This document shows, piece after piece, positions 7,766 to 16,165 of a stretch of 64,000 nucleotides of DNA; position 1 is the stretch's first letter; every line of letters starts with the position of its first letter. The stretch spans positions 1-64,000 of the forward strand of contig CAJYHN010000011.1 of assembly GCA_913774665.1 (NCBI GenBank), read 5' to 3'. The translations under genes were made by a program, and so were the position numbers. This DNA is from an uncultured Microbacterium sp. GTDB lineage: Bacteria; Actinomycetota; Actinomycetes; Actinomycetales; Microbacteriaceae. The notes under the pieces are model-generated. The model saw only the letters and a list, made by a program, of their open reading frames with translations, searched no databases and was not told where the DNA came from.

Positions 7766-9463
7766 TCAGGCGCCGTTGCGGCGAGCGACCCATCCCGCCA
7801 GCAGCGCGTGCGAGAGCGGCGCGATCGAGACGACCATGAGGATCGTGCCCAGCACCGCCTGCTCGGCCTGCAGCAGCACGCCGCCGATGAGCAAGCCCGT
7901 GAACAGCACCGATGACACCACCCGGCGCACCATGCGCTCGAGATCGCGCATGCGCCGCTCGATGCGCGGCGTCTGCACCGAGACCGAGCCGTCTTCGAAG
8001 CGCGAGATGAGGTTGTCGGCGCGGCGCGGGAGGCGCGCGGTCACGGCGGCCACCGCTCCGACCTCGCGGACGAAGGCCTGCGCGGTGTTGCCGCTCTCTT
8101 CGCGAATGAGGCGCTGAGCGTAGGGCTCGACCGCGTCCCAGATGTTGAAGGCGGGATCGAGCGCGCTGCACATGCCGCTCGTGAGCGACATCGCCCGCAC
8201 GATCAGCAGGAAGTTCTCGGGCAACTGGAACGGCAGCGACCTCACGACGTCGCCGAACTCGATCGCGAACGCGCGGAACTCGCGCGGGTCGACCTCTTGC
8301 AGCTCGGCGAAGCCCATCCCACCGAAGCGGGAGAACAGGCCGGTCATCGCGCGCTCCAACTGCACGGTGTCGGCCGAGGGCAGCAGCACGCCGACATCGC
8401 GGATGCCGTCGACCAGGCCCTTTCCGTCCCGCGAGGCCGCCGCGATGAGCACGCGGCGCAGGCCCCGGCGCAGGCTCGGCGGGACCTCGCCCATCATGCC
8501 GAAGTCGATGAAGGTGAAGCGCCACGCCGGGCTGCCGGCGTCGGCCGTGCCGTCGAGCGGCGTGACGAAGACGTTTCCGGGGTGCGGGTCGGCGTGGAAG
8601 AACCCGTCGTCAAACAGCTGGTCGAACATCACGCGCGCGAAGCGGGCCGCGACCTCGGAGGGGTCGATGCCGGCCGCGCGAAGAGCGTCGACGTCGTTGA
8701 TCTTGATCGCCGTGACGTCCTGCAGGGTGAGAACACGGCGAGTGGTGCGTTCCCACACGACCTCGGGCACGGCCACCCCGTCGGGCCCGCCGAAGTCGGC
8801 CGCGAAGCGCTCGGAATTGGCGGCTTCGTGCAGGTAGTCGATCTCTTCGAGGCTCGTGACGGCGAACTCCTCGACGAGCGAGGGCATGTCGACGCGGTCG
8901 CGGACCAGGGCGACCTTGCTGAGCCACACCCCCACCTTGCGGAGGGCGCGCAGGTCAACGTCGACGATGCGATCGATGCCCGGGCGCTGGATCTTGAGCA
9001 CGACGGCGCTGAGGCCGGTCTCGGCCGCCAGATCCTCCGTCAGCACCGCGCGATGCGCCTGACCCAGCGAAGCCGCCGCGAGGGGGCGCTCGTCGACGCT
9101 TGCGAAGGCGCGCTCCAGCGGCATCCCGAGCTCTTCTTCTGCCCGGGCGCGCATCTGCGTGAACGGGACCGCGGGCACCTCGTCCTGCAGGCCCTCCAGC
9201 TGCTTCGTGATCGAGGGGGGCAGCACGTCGAGGCGCGAGGACATGAATTGCCCGACCTTGATCATGAGACCGCCGAGGTCGACCGCGAGCACGTGGAAGC
9301 GCTGGGCGATGCGCTCGAGCCGCCGGGTGCGGCCCCGGGCGGAGATCCACCCGAGACCGAACCGCGGCAGGAACAGCTCGAACCACCAGGCCTGCACCAG
9401 ATAGCGCGCCGCGAAGCGCGTGATCCGCCGGTAGCGGGCCTTCATGAGGGCGTCGTCGGTCAT
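7766..9463 (-). CDS. ABC1/AarF/UbiB-family atypical protein kinase
   Basis: 565 residues. It has the ABC1/UbiB features: the KxGQ motif in MIKVGQFMSSRLDVLPP, which binds the phosphates in this family; the Ala-rich loop in PLAAASLGQAHRAVL replacing the usual Gly-rich loop; and the catalytic and metal-binding HADPHPGN and FIDFGMMG segments. Two hydrophobic C-terminal segments (VSSVLFTGLLIGGVLL, ILMVVSIAPLSHALLAG) give a membrane anchor. In UbiB and Coq8 this fold supports quinone biosynthesis through a poorly defined ATPase activity; the actinobacterial substrate is not known. ATG at 9463 with CCAGGAG upstream. It follows the PadR gene by 52 bases and may share its transcript. Confidence 0.92.
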   Translation of the reverse strand: MTDDALMKARYRRITRFAARYLVQAWWFELFLPRFGLGWISARGRTRRLERIAQRFHVLAVDLGGLMIKVGQFMSSRLDVLPPSITKQLEGLQDEVPAVPFTQMRARAEEELGMPLERAFASVDERPLAAASLGQAHRAVLTEDLAAETGLSAVVLKIQRPGIDRIVDVDLRALRKVGVWLSKVALVRDRVDMPSLVEEFAVTSLEEIDYLHEAANSERFAADFGGPDGVAVPEVVWERTTRRVLTLQDVTAIKINDVDALRAAGIDPSEVAARFARVMFDQLFDDGFFHADPHPGNVFVTPLDGTADAGSPAWRFTFIDFGMMGEVPPSLRRGLRRVLIAAASRDGKGLVDGIRDVGVLLPSADTVQLERAMTGLFSRFGGMGFAELQEVDPREFRAFAIEFGDVVRSLPFQLPENFLLIVRAMSLTSGMCSALDPAFNIWDAVEPYAQRLIREESGNTAQAFVREVGAVAAVTARLPRRADNLISRFEDGSVSVQTPRIERRMRDLERMVRRVVSSVLFTGLLIGGVLLQAEQAVLGTILMVVSIAPLSHALLAGWVARRNGA

Positions 9464-9515
9464 CGATTCTCCTGGATGCCGACGGGCGGAATGCCCCCGT
9501 CGAGCGGGCGTGACC

Positions 9516-10094
9516 TCAACCCTGGGCGAGGATGGAGTAGAGCTTACGGCGCGCCTCGTCGAGGATCTCGACCGCTTGCGCGACCTGCTCCTTGTCGCCC
9601 GTGCGCCCGACCTGGGCCGCCGCCTGGGCGAGCTCGACGCCCGCCTTGGGCAGCGCGGTCATACGACCGCCGTCACGCGAACCGGCCGTCTCCCAGGGGG
9701 CCGTGCGCTCGGTGGTCTCGTCGCCGGCCGCCGCGCGGCCCTCGGCGGTGAGCGAGTAGGTCTTGCGGCCGTTCGACTCCTCGGCCTGCACCAGCCCCTC
9801 GTCGGTCAGCAGCTGCAGCGTGGGGTAGACCGAGCCGGGGCTCGGCTTCCACGAGCCTCCGCTGCGGTCTTCGATCTCGCGGATGATCTGGTAGCCGTGC
9901 ATCGGCTGCTCGAGCAGGAGCGAGAGGACGGCCGAACGCACGTCGCCCTTGTTCATGCGCGGCGTCGAGGCGGTCTTCTGCTCGAACTGCGTGCGCAGCT
10001 GCTCGAGACCCTCGAGGATGTTGGACACGGGCCAACCGGGGGTGCTGTTGCCACCGCGTCCGCCGAACGCGTCTCCCAGGAATGAACCACTCAT
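9516..10094 (-). CDS. PadR-family transcriptional regulator
   Basis: 192 residues. A flexible Gly-rich N-terminus of about 45 residues precedes the winged-helix domain: NKGDVRSAVLSLLLEQPMHGYQII, then SPGSVYPTLQLLTDEGLVQ, then the RKTYSLTAEGR wing. These are the hallmarks of PadR. The C-terminal half is helical and should dimerise. A strong GGAGGT precedes the ATG at 10094. A 28-bp palindromic operator lies 31 bases upstream, which points to autoregulation and to control of the following ABC1 kinase gene. The effector is unknown. Confidence 0.93.
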   Translation of the reverse strand: MSGSFLGDAFGGRGGNSTPGWPVSNILEGLEQLRTQFEQKTASTPRMNKGDVRSAVLSLLLEQPMHGYQIIREIEDRSGGSWKPSPGSVYPTLQLLTDEGLVQAEESNGRKTYSLTAEGRAAAGDETTERTAPWETAGSRDGGRMTALPKAGVELAQAAAQVGRTGDKEQVAQAVEILDEARRKLYSILAQG

Positions 10095-10125
10095 GACGAC
10101 CTCCTTCGCGCGGACCCGATCTGAG

Positions 10126-10153
10126 TCAGCGATACATAACGATATATCGCTGA
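10126..10153. promoter_or_regulatory. Palindromic operator upstream of padR
   Basis: Perfect 9-bp inverted arms TCAGCGATA and TATCGCTGA separated by ten bases, with two more inner matching pairs. It is strikingly A+T-rich for this genome and sits where the padR promoter should be. PadR repressors typically bind such spaced palindromes in their own promoters, so this is most likely the PadR binding site. Confidence 0.75.
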
Positions 10154-10244
10154 GGACGGGTGGAGGCTGTGAATCGACCCGCGATCGTTCGACGTCGAGC
10201 AGACCCGCGGCGCCCGGAGGGGCGCCGGAACGACGCGACCCCGA

Positions 10245-11153
10245 TCAGTACCAGTTCATCGCCTGGGAGTGACCCCACGCGCTGCACGGGGTGCCGTAGC
10301 CGCGGGAGATGTAGTCGAGGCCCCACGCGATCTGAGTGGCCGCGTTCGTCTGCCAGTCGGCGCCGAAGCTCGCCATCTTGCTCCCGGGCAGGGCCTGCGG
10401 GATGCCGGTGGCGCCACCGTCGTCGTTGTAGGCCTGGTAGTTCCAGCCCGACTCCTTGGTCCACAGCGACGACAGGCACGAGAACTGGTCGCTCCCCCAG
10501 CCGTACTTCTCGGCCATGAGCTGCGAGGCGTACGCGCGCGCCCCCTCGGGCGTGTTGACCCGGGCGAGAGCGGCGGCGGCATCGGCCTGACGCTGCGCCT
10601 CGGCGGCCGCCGCGGCCTCGGCCTGTCGCTGCGCCTCGGCGGCAGCGTCGGCGGCGGCCTTGTCGGCCTTCGCCTGGTCGAGGCTGCCCTTGACCTCCGC
10701 CACGCGGGCGCTGACACGGTCGGTCTCGCTCTGAGCGTTCTGGCTCAGGGTGGGCACGAGCAGCACGGGAAGCAGGTCGCGGGAGGTGAGGCGGTCGACG
10801 GCGTCCTGGAGCGCGCCCGTGTCGATCGACGCGTCGCCGATCGAGAGCGGGAGCCCGGTCGCGGCGACATCGGCCTGGACGGCGGTCGCGTTCGAGAGCG
10901 CGGCCTGCGCCCCATCGAGGGCGGCGGTAGCCCCGGTGCTGACGGCGTCGAGGGTCGGCGCCGTGGACACCGGCACCGAGGTGCCGGGGGCGGAGAAGGA
11001 GGATGCCGAGGCGTCGGGCAGAGAGACGGGGGACGCCATCGCCAGGCCGGTCGTGGCGACCATGCCGAACGCGAGGCCGGCGCAGGTGGCCGCCGTGACG
11101 AGGGTGCGTCGGGCGCGGTTGACGTGGGTGAGTTTGATGTCGGAACGCAGCAA
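10245..11153 (-). CDS. Secreted transglycosylase-like (SLT/Rpf-type) cell-wall protein, paralogue B
   Basis: About 302 residues from a TTG at 11153; a GTG at 11219 would add 22 charged residues. I prefer the shorter form because the next residues (LLRSDIKL) align with the MRSD start of paralogue A. The order is signal peptide (TLVTAATCAGLAFGMVATTGLAMASP), helical region, an Ala/Gln/Glu-rich coiled coil with a repeated EAQRQAEAA pattern, and a C-terminal lysozyme-like domain. That domain has WTKESGW, GIPQALPGSKM and two Cys, nearly the same as paralogue A. Probably a peptidoglycan-cleaving or resuscitation-type factor. An MtrA-like direct repeat lies upstream at 11249-11265. Confidence 0.82.
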   Translation of the reverse strand: MLRSDIKLTHVNRARRTLVTAATCAGLAFGMVATTGLAMASPVSLPDASASSFSAPGTSVPVSTAPTLDAVSTGATAALDGAQAALSNATAVQADVAATGLPLSIGDASIDTGALQDAVDRLTSRDLLPVLLVPTLSQNAQSETDRVSARVAEVKGSLDQAKADKAAADAAAEAQRQAEAAAAAEAQRQADAAAALARVNTPEGARAYASQLMAEKYGWGSDQFSCLSSLWTKESGWNYQAYNDDGGATGIPQALPGSKMASFGADWQTNAATQIAWGLDYISRGYGTPCSAWGHSQAMNWY

Positions 11154-11248
11154 GAGAGATCTTTCGTCGGGGGCGCGCTCGTCGGGATCGAGCACGGTGT
11201 CGCGCCGTCGGGTCGGCACGGGCCCCGAGTGTGGGTGCTGGTTCTGGA

Positions 11249-11265
11249 CGTTATCTTTTCGTTAC
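11249..11265 (-). promoter_or_regulatory. MtrA-like direct repeat upstream of transglycosylase paralogue B
   Basis: On the minus strand the hexamers GTAACG and ATAACG are separated by AAAAG, so two near-identical half-sites are phased 11 bases apart. OmpR-type regulators bind such repeats. Actinobacterial MtrA, which controls cell-wall hydrolases and Rpf-type genes, is reported to use GTAAC-like direct repeats. The site is about 100 bases upstream of the preferred start. The assignment to MtrA is inference. Confidence 0.5.
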
Positions 11266-11433
11266 CTGGAAGACCGGTGAGAGCGCACGGCTTGGTGACG
11301 AACGCTCGCCGGGGTTCGCGCGACGGATTCCGGTTCTCGTCTACGGCGGCGGAAAAACCCTTCTCACCGGGTCTTTCTTTCGCTCTTCGACGCCGGATTC
11401 TCCTCAGCCACCGCTGAGCATTCCTCCCCTCGC

Positions 11434-11484
11434 GACGAGAGGCCGATCCGAGGGGGAAAAATCCCCTCGAATCGGCCTCTCGTC
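11434..11484 (-). terminator. Long hairpin downstream of pgi
   Basis: A 22-bp stem with a single mismatch (GACGAGAGGCCGAT... pairing with ...ATCGGCCTCTCGTC) and a seven-base A-rich loop, 32 bases after the pgi stop codon on the minus strand. It should end pgi transcription and insulate the downstream secreted-protein gene. Confidence 0.85.
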
Positions 11485-11515
11485 AGACGAATCTCCCGTC
11501 GTGTCGCGCGAGGGC

Positions 11516-13204
11516 TCAGTCGCGGTGCGCGCGGTAGTAGTCCAGGAGGGCGCGCGTCGAGGAGTCCTGAGCCGCCAGGGCCTCGTCGTCGCCCTCGATC
11601 GCGGGGGCGATCTGCAGAGCGAGCTGCTTACCGAGCTCGACGCCCCACTGGTCGAAGGAGTTGATGCCCCAGATCGTCCCCTGCGTGAAGGTGATGTGCT
11701 CGTACAGGGCGATCAACTGGCCGAGCACCGAGGGCGTGAGGGACGGCGCGAAGATCGAGGTGGTGGGCCGGTTACCCGGGAACGTGCGGGCGGCGACGAG
11801 TGCACCCGTGGTGCCTTCGGCCTCCACCTCATCAGCGGTCTTGCCGAACGCCAGCGCCTTCGTCTGCGCGAGGAAGTTCGCCAGGAACAGCCCGTGCACG
11901 TCGCGCCCGTCGTCGGCGCGCGGGTAGGCCGGGTTCACGAACGCGATGAAGTCGGCCGGGATGAGCCGCGTGCCCTGGTGGATCAGCTGGTAGAACGCGT
12001 GCTGACCGTTGGTTCCCGGTTCTCCCCAGAAGACCTCGCCCGTATCGGTGGTGACGGGCGTGCCATCCCACCGCACCGACTTGCCGTTGGACTCCATTGT
12101 GAGCTGCTGGAGGTAGGCCGCGAAGCGGTGGAGCTGCTGCGCGTAGGGAAGTACCGCGTGCGACTGCGCGCCGAGGAAGTTGGTGTACCAGACGTTGAGC
12201 AGACCCATGAGAACGGGCACGTTCTGCTCGATCGGAGTGGATGCCACGTGCTGGTCGACCGTGTGGAAACCGGCCAGGAGCTCGCGGAACACGTCGGGAC
12301 CCAGGGCGATCGCGAGCGACAGCCCGATCGCCGAGTCGACGGAGTAGCGCCCGCCGACCCAGTCCCAGAATCCGAAGGCGTTGGCGGGATCGATGCCGAA
12401 CGCGGCCACCTTGTCGAGCGCGGTCGACACGGCGACGAAGTGGTGGGCCACGGCGTCGGTGCGGGCGGCATCCGAATCGTCGATCGCGCCCTTCTCGGCG
12501 AGCTGCGCCCACAGCCAGTCGCGAGCCAGACGGGCGTTGGTCAGGGTCTCGAGCGTGGTGAAGGTCTTCGAGGCGACGATGAAGAGGGTGGTCTCGGGAT
12601 CGAGGTCCGCCGTCTTCTGCGAGATGTCCGTGGGGTCGATGTTCGAGACGAAGCGCGCGTGGATGCCGGCGTCGGCGTACGGCAGCAGAGCCTCGTAGAC
12701 CATCACCGGGCCCAGGTCGCTGCCGCCGATGCCGATGTTGACGACGTGCGTGACCTTCTTGCCGGTGACACCGCGCCACCCGCCCGAGCGCACGCGGTCG
12801 GCGAAGGCGCTCAGCCGGTCGAGCACCTCGTGCACGTCGCGGTCGATCTGCTGACCGTCGACGACGAGCGCGGGCTCAGCTCCTGCCGGGCGGCGCAGGG
12901 CCGTGTGCAGCACCGCGCGGTCCTCACTGGTGTTCAGGTGCGCGCCGCTCAGCATCGCGCCGAAACGATCGCGCACACCAGTCTCGTCGGCGAGGGCGAC
13001 CAGAGCGTCGAGGATCTCGGGGGTGACGAGGTTCTTGGACAGGTCGACGTGCAGGTCGCCCACCGTGCGCGTGAGATCGCGGGTGCGATCGGCGTCGGAG
13101 GCGAACCAGCCGCGCAGGTCGGGATCGAAACCCTCCCGCAGAGCGGTGAGGCGGGACCAGGCGGCGGTGGTGGTGGGATCGATAGGCGCAGTCACGGAAC
13201 CCAC
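11516..13204 (-). CDS. pgi: Glucose-6-phosphate isomerase
   Basis: Interconverts glucose 6-phosphate and fructose 6-phosphate in glycolysis and gluconeogenesis. 562 residues, the usual size for the long bacterial form. Visible family landmarks are [18 protein letters not shown] (phosphate-binding loop), [14 protein letters not shown], the PGI signature in [18 protein letters not shown], and [26 protein letters not shown] carrying the catalytic Glu and His region. Two GTG starts are possible; I prefer 13204, which has a GAGG eight bases upstream, over 13195. The gene appears monocistronic, closed by the hairpin at 11434-11484. Confidence 0.97.
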   Translation of the reverse strand: MGSVTAPIDPTTTAAWSRLTALREGFDPDLRGWFASDADRTRDLTRTVGDLHVDLSKNLVTPEILDALVALADETGVRDRFGAMLSGAHLNTSEDRAVLHTALRRPAGAEPALVVDGQQIDRDVHEVLDRLSAFADRVRSGGWRGVTGKKVTHVVNIGIGGSDLGPVMVYEALLPYADAGIHARFVSNIDPTDISQKTADLDPETTLFIVASKTFTTLETLTNARLARDWLWAQLAEKGAIDDSDAARTDAVAHHFVAVSTALDKVAAFGIDPANAFGFWDWVGGRYSVDSAIGLSLAIALGPDVFRELLAGFHTVDQHVASTPIEQNVPVLMGLLNVWYTNFLGAQSHAVLPYAQQLHRFAAYLQQLTMESNGKSVRWDGTPVTTDTGEVFWGEPGTNGQHAFYQLIHQGTRLIPADFIAFVNPAYPRADDGRDVHGLFLANFLAQTKALAFGKTADEVEAEGTTGALVAARTFPGNRPTTSIFAPSLTPSVLGQLIALYEHITFTQGTIWGINSFDQWGVELGKQLALQIAPAIEGDDEALAAQDSSTRALLDYYRAHRD

Positions 13205-13258
13205 GCTAGCGACCTCGGACGATCGCCACGCCGCGGATGACGAAGTGCACCGGACGCG

Positions 13259-13984
13259 CTAAGACCGGGTCGCAGGCCCGGATCGGTCGCGGGCGCCCGC
13301 GACGGCCTCGGCCAGGGGGATCTCGCGCGATCCGTCCCAGGGCTCCGTCCACCCGAGGCGGTCGAACAACCCGTCCAGCACCATCGCGGTGAACCCCCAC
13401 ACCGTCTGCGGACCGCGGGCCGTCTGCAGGGCGAAGGCGGGCCCCCGCCACTCCCGACCATCGCGACGCAGCACCGTCACGCCGCGACGCGCGGGATCGA
13501 GCAGATCGGCCACCGGGGCGCGGAAGACCTCGGCCGACTCCGCCGCATCCACGGCACGAACCGGGGTCGGGCGCGCCCACCATCCGATCACCGGGGTGAC
13601 CTCGTGGCGAGAGAAGGCCAGGGGCAGCGACTCGAGGGTGCCCAGCACCTCGACACCGTCGGGATCGAGACCCGTCTCTTCGCGGGCCTCACGGAGGGCC
13701 GCTGCCATGGCATCCGCGTCTTCGGGATCGACCCGGCCGCCGGGGAACGCGACCTGGCCCGGGTGGGCACGCAGGGTGCTCGCCCGCGCGAGGAGGAGGA
13801 CGTCGAGATCGCTCGGGACGGTGCTCGAGACACGGTGACTGGGCACCCCGTCGAGCACGCCGAAGAGGATGAGCACCGCCGCGGCTCGCGCCTCGCCCTC
13901 GACCGGCAGCGCCTGCAGCGCCGGGGAGAGGTCGCCGCGCCCCCGCGCGAGCAGGGCTTCGAGCTGGGCGCGGGGCGAGGACAT
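13259..13984 (-). CDS. Nudix hydrolase, CoA-diphosphatase type
   Basis: 241 residues. The segment LRAHPGQVAFPGGRVDPED followed by AALREAREETGLDPDG (about residues 71-110) holds both the UPF0035/NudL signature (HPGQV.FPGG) and the Nudix box with its REETG metal-binding helix. Enzymes of this subgroup split coenzyme A or its derivatives into phosphopantetheine and 3',5'-ADP. No membrane segment is seen. It lies just upstream of pgi on the same strand with a 54-base gap, so co-transcription is possible. Confidence 0.9.
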   Translation of the reverse strand: MSSPRAQLEALLARGRGDLSPALQALPVEGEARAAAVLILFGVLDGVPSHRVSSTVPSDLDVLLLARASTLRAHPGQVAFPGGRVDPEDADAMAAALREAREETGLDPDGVEVLGTLESLPLAFSRHEVTPVIGWWARPTPVRAVDAAESAEVFRAPVADLLDPARRGVTVLRRDGREWRGPAFALQTARGPQTVWGFTAMVLDGLFDRLGWTEPWDGSREIPLAEAVAGARDRSGPATRS

Positions 13985-14031
13985 GGGTCGAGGCTAGCCG
14001 CGTCGGCGGCCGGCCGTGTCGAGCGACCCCG

Positions 14032-14694
14032 TCAGCGGGAGCCGTTGCAGGCCAGGCCGTCTCCATCGCCGTCGAGCTTGTAGATGTCGGAACCCACGAC
14101 CCGGGCTACGCCGTCGAAGTAGGACGGGCCGTTGCCCTTTCCGCCCGCGCAGTCGACATCGGAATCGATCGGCACGCACGCGTCGGCGTAGTTCGGGTCG
14201 CATCCGTCCCCGCCGCCCGACGCCTGCTCGACCGGAGCGGGAGGAGGCGGAGCGACGAATGTCCCTCGTGAGGTGACCTCGGAGACCGGCGCTCGTCCGA
14301 CGGATTCGCTGATCAGCACCCGCTCGGACTCCACGCCGTCGACCGTCGTGACGCGGAACACCGAGACCTTCTCACCGTCGACGCCCGGCGTCGAGATGCG
14401 CGACTGCCCCGACGGGATCGTCGCATCATCCACGGTCGCTCGCTCGAACGGCACCGCGGAGGTGACGGATTGCTCGGAAACGACGACGACGGGTGTCGGT
14501 GACGGCGTCGCGGACGGAGAGGGTGCCGACACTCGACGGGCGTTGTCGGTGGCGGCCGGATCGGCAGCGGAGGTCGAGGACGAGCACCCCGCGACGAGCA
14601 GAAGCGCTGCCGTCACCGCTGTCAGCAGGGAGACGGACCGCCCCCATCGGGTGAGGCGCGGACGCGCCACGGAGCGATCGTTCACAACGGTCAT
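14032..14694 (-). CDS. Lipoprotein with G5-like and excalibur domains
   Basis: 220 residues from an ATG at 14694 with GGGGGGA upstream. An Arg-rich n-region and hydrophobic helix end at the lipobox LLLVAGC, so the mature protein should be a membrane-anchored lipoprotein. A Ser/Thr/Pro linker leads to a G5-like region (VVVVSEQSVTSAVPFERATV through ISESVGRAPVSEVTSRGTF), then an excalibur domain with the calcium-binding pattern DGDGDGLAC near the end and four Cys. Excalibur/G5 proteins are surface proteins thought to contact peptidoglycan or glycans. No enzyme active site is apparent. Confidence 0.88.
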   Translation of the reverse strand: MTVVNDRSVARPRLTRWGRSVSLLTAVTAALLLVAGCSSSTSAADPAATDNARRVSAPSPSATPSPTPVVVVSEQSVTSAVPFERATVDDATIPSGQSRISTPGVDGEKVSVFRVTTVDGVESERVLISESVGRAPVSEVTSRGTFVAPPPPAPVEQASGGGDGCDPNYADACVPIDSDVDCAGGKGNGPSYFDGVARVVGSDIYKLDGDGDGLACNGSR

Positions 14695-14796
14695 CGAGAT
14701 GTTCCCCCCAGAACAGGAGCCACGCCCCTTCGCGTCGCCACGGCTCAGCAGACCAGATCGGGGTCGCGGACGCAAGCGAAACCCCGTCCGCCTCCC

Positions 14797-15015
14797 TCAC
14801 CTCGTCGCTTCGCGTCGTTTCGCTGCGCTCCGTGACATCAGCGACCGCCGGGCAGGGCGCCCGCGGCCGGGGGCGCACGAAGCAAGCGCGGCGGTGCCCG
14901 CGCCCACCACGACCAGGTCCAGGATGCCGCGCCGCGAGAAGAGCGCTGCCTGATCGACGACGGGCTCGTCGGGGGGACCGTCGGGGGTCAACGGGGTCTC
15001 GAAGATTCTGCTCAT
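14797..15015 (-). CDS. Short Tat/lipobox-like ORF, possible remnant
   Basis: 72 residues. The first half looks like a twin-arginine export signal: FSRRGILDLVVVGAGTAALASC combines an SRRG motif, a hydrophobic core and a lipobox-like LASC. After that only about 25 basic residues follow before the stop, with no recognisable domain. This is what remains when a Tat-exported lipoprotein or redox enzyme loses its body, but it may also be a genuine small exported peptide. It is divergent from the two-component cluster at 15180. Confidence 0.4.
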   Translation of the reverse strand: MSRIFETPLTPDGPPDEPVVDQAALFSRRGILDLVVVGAGTAALASCAPGRGRPARRSLMSRSAAKRREATR

Positions 15016-15179
15016 GTTCTGCTCCGCTGGGGCGGCGCGGGTGTCGAGGAAGCGACGACGACGCAGCGGCCCCGCCCCTCCCTCACCGAATCCGCGGACC
15101 GACGATGCGCGGCGATCCGCACCGGCTTCACCGTCCCCGGGCCCGGCGCGCGTGTCAGGATGAACGAGGGAGGTACGCG

Positions 15180-15491
15180 ATGACCGGAACCCTGCACGCC
15201 GTGACCCTCGTCGTGAACATGCCGATCACGAAGATCGACGCCCTCGACGCGATCGCCTTCGCCGCCGACGGGGGCGTCGACGGGGCGGGCACGATGAGCC
15301 CGCGCGTCTGGCTCGCCCCCCACGCGTGGGCCGAGGTCGAGATCCCCAAGTTCGCCGATCCCCCGCCGTTCGCGATCGACGTGTACTCCGACGTCTCGGG
15401 CGCGGTGGCGTGGGCGCAGGCCCGCCGCCTGTTCGACGCCCTCGAGCGCTTCGGCTGGAACGTGAGCCCGCCGCGCGCGGGAGTGCAGTGA
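15180..15491 (+). CDS. Unknown 103-aa protein translationally coupled to a response regulator
   Basis: 103 residues, soluble, rich in aromatic and acidic residues near its C-terminus (ARRLFDALERFGWNVSPP). A purine-rich GAGGGAGG sits just upstream of the ATG. The stop overlaps the GTG of the response regulator (GTGA), so translation is coupled and the product may belong with the two-component system. I do not recognise a family. Codon and third-position G+C use match the neighbours, so it is probably real. Confidence 0.7.
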   Translation: MTGTLHAVTLVVNMPITKIDALDAIAFAADGGVDGAGTMSPRVWLAPHAWAEVEIPKFADPPPFAIDVYSDVSGAVAWAQARRLFDALERFGWNVSPPRAGVQ

Positions 15492-16165
15492 GCGAGGCCG
15501 CCGCGCCGCGGCCGCGACTGCTCTACGTCGAGGACGACGCCGAGATCGCCGCGATGACCCTCGAGGTGCTCCGAGAGACCTATGAGGTCGTGCACGAGGC
15601 CGACGGGGCGGCGGGCCGCGACCGGGCGCTGCGCGAGAGCTTCGAGGTGATCCTTCTCGACCGGCGACTCCCTGGCCGCGACGGCGCCGAGATCGTGCGC
15701 GACCTGCGCACCGCCCACATCACCACCCCCGTGCTGCTGCTCACGGCGCTCGGCGCCGTCGCCGATCGCGTCGAGGGACTGGATGCCGGGGCGAACGACT
15801 ACCTGCTGAAGCCCTTCGACTACGACGAGTTGCTCGCCCGGCTGCGGGCGCTGCGGCGCGGCTACCGGGCCGAGGGGCGTCGCCGGGGCGTCTCGGACTG
15901 GACCTACCTCCCCGACACGGCCGTGGTCTACGGCCCCTCCGGCGAGCGCATCGCCCTCACCTCGACCGAGAACGCCGTGCTGGAGCTGCTCACCCGCAGC
16001 CCCGACCACGTCTTCTCGCGCGACGAGATCGCCCGCGCGGTGTTCTCGTCTCCGGATGCCGTGACCACCGTCGACACGTACGTGCACTACCTGCGCCGCA
16101 AGACGGCGACCGACCTGGTCGAGACCGTGCGCGGGCGCGGCTACCGCGCGGGGGCCGAGAGGTGA
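15488..16165 (+). CDS. OmpR-family response regulator
   Basis: 225 residues from a GTG overlapping the upstream stop. Receiver domain: acidic pocket EDD at 15-17, phospho-acceptor Asp58 in LLDRRLPG, conserved Thr in LLLTALGA, and Lys in LLKPFDYDEL. C-terminal winged-helix DNA-binding domain (about 125-225) with TSTENAVLELLTRSPDHVFSRDEI and the TTVDTYVHYLRRK recognition helix. Its kinase partner follows with a 4-base overlap. The likely target is the convergent flavin electron-transfer operon at 17138-19855, by proximity only. Confidence 0.93.
   Translation: MSEAAAPRPRLLYVEDDAEIAAMTLEVLRETYEVVHEADGAAGRDRALRESFEVILLDRRLPGRDGAEIVRDLRTAHITTPVLLLTALGAVADRVEGLDAGANDYLLKPFDYDELLARLRALRRGYRAEGRRRGVSDWTYLPDTAVVYGPSGERIALTSTENAVLELLTRSPDHVFSRDEIARAVFSSPDAVTTVDTYVHYLRRKTATDLVETVRGRGYRAGAER

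Noticed and set aside
10126-10153. A fourth copy of the VanR-like direct repeat
   Set aside because: GTATCG-like hexamers do occur here but are phased ten bases apart and are fully explained by the longer PadR palindrome.
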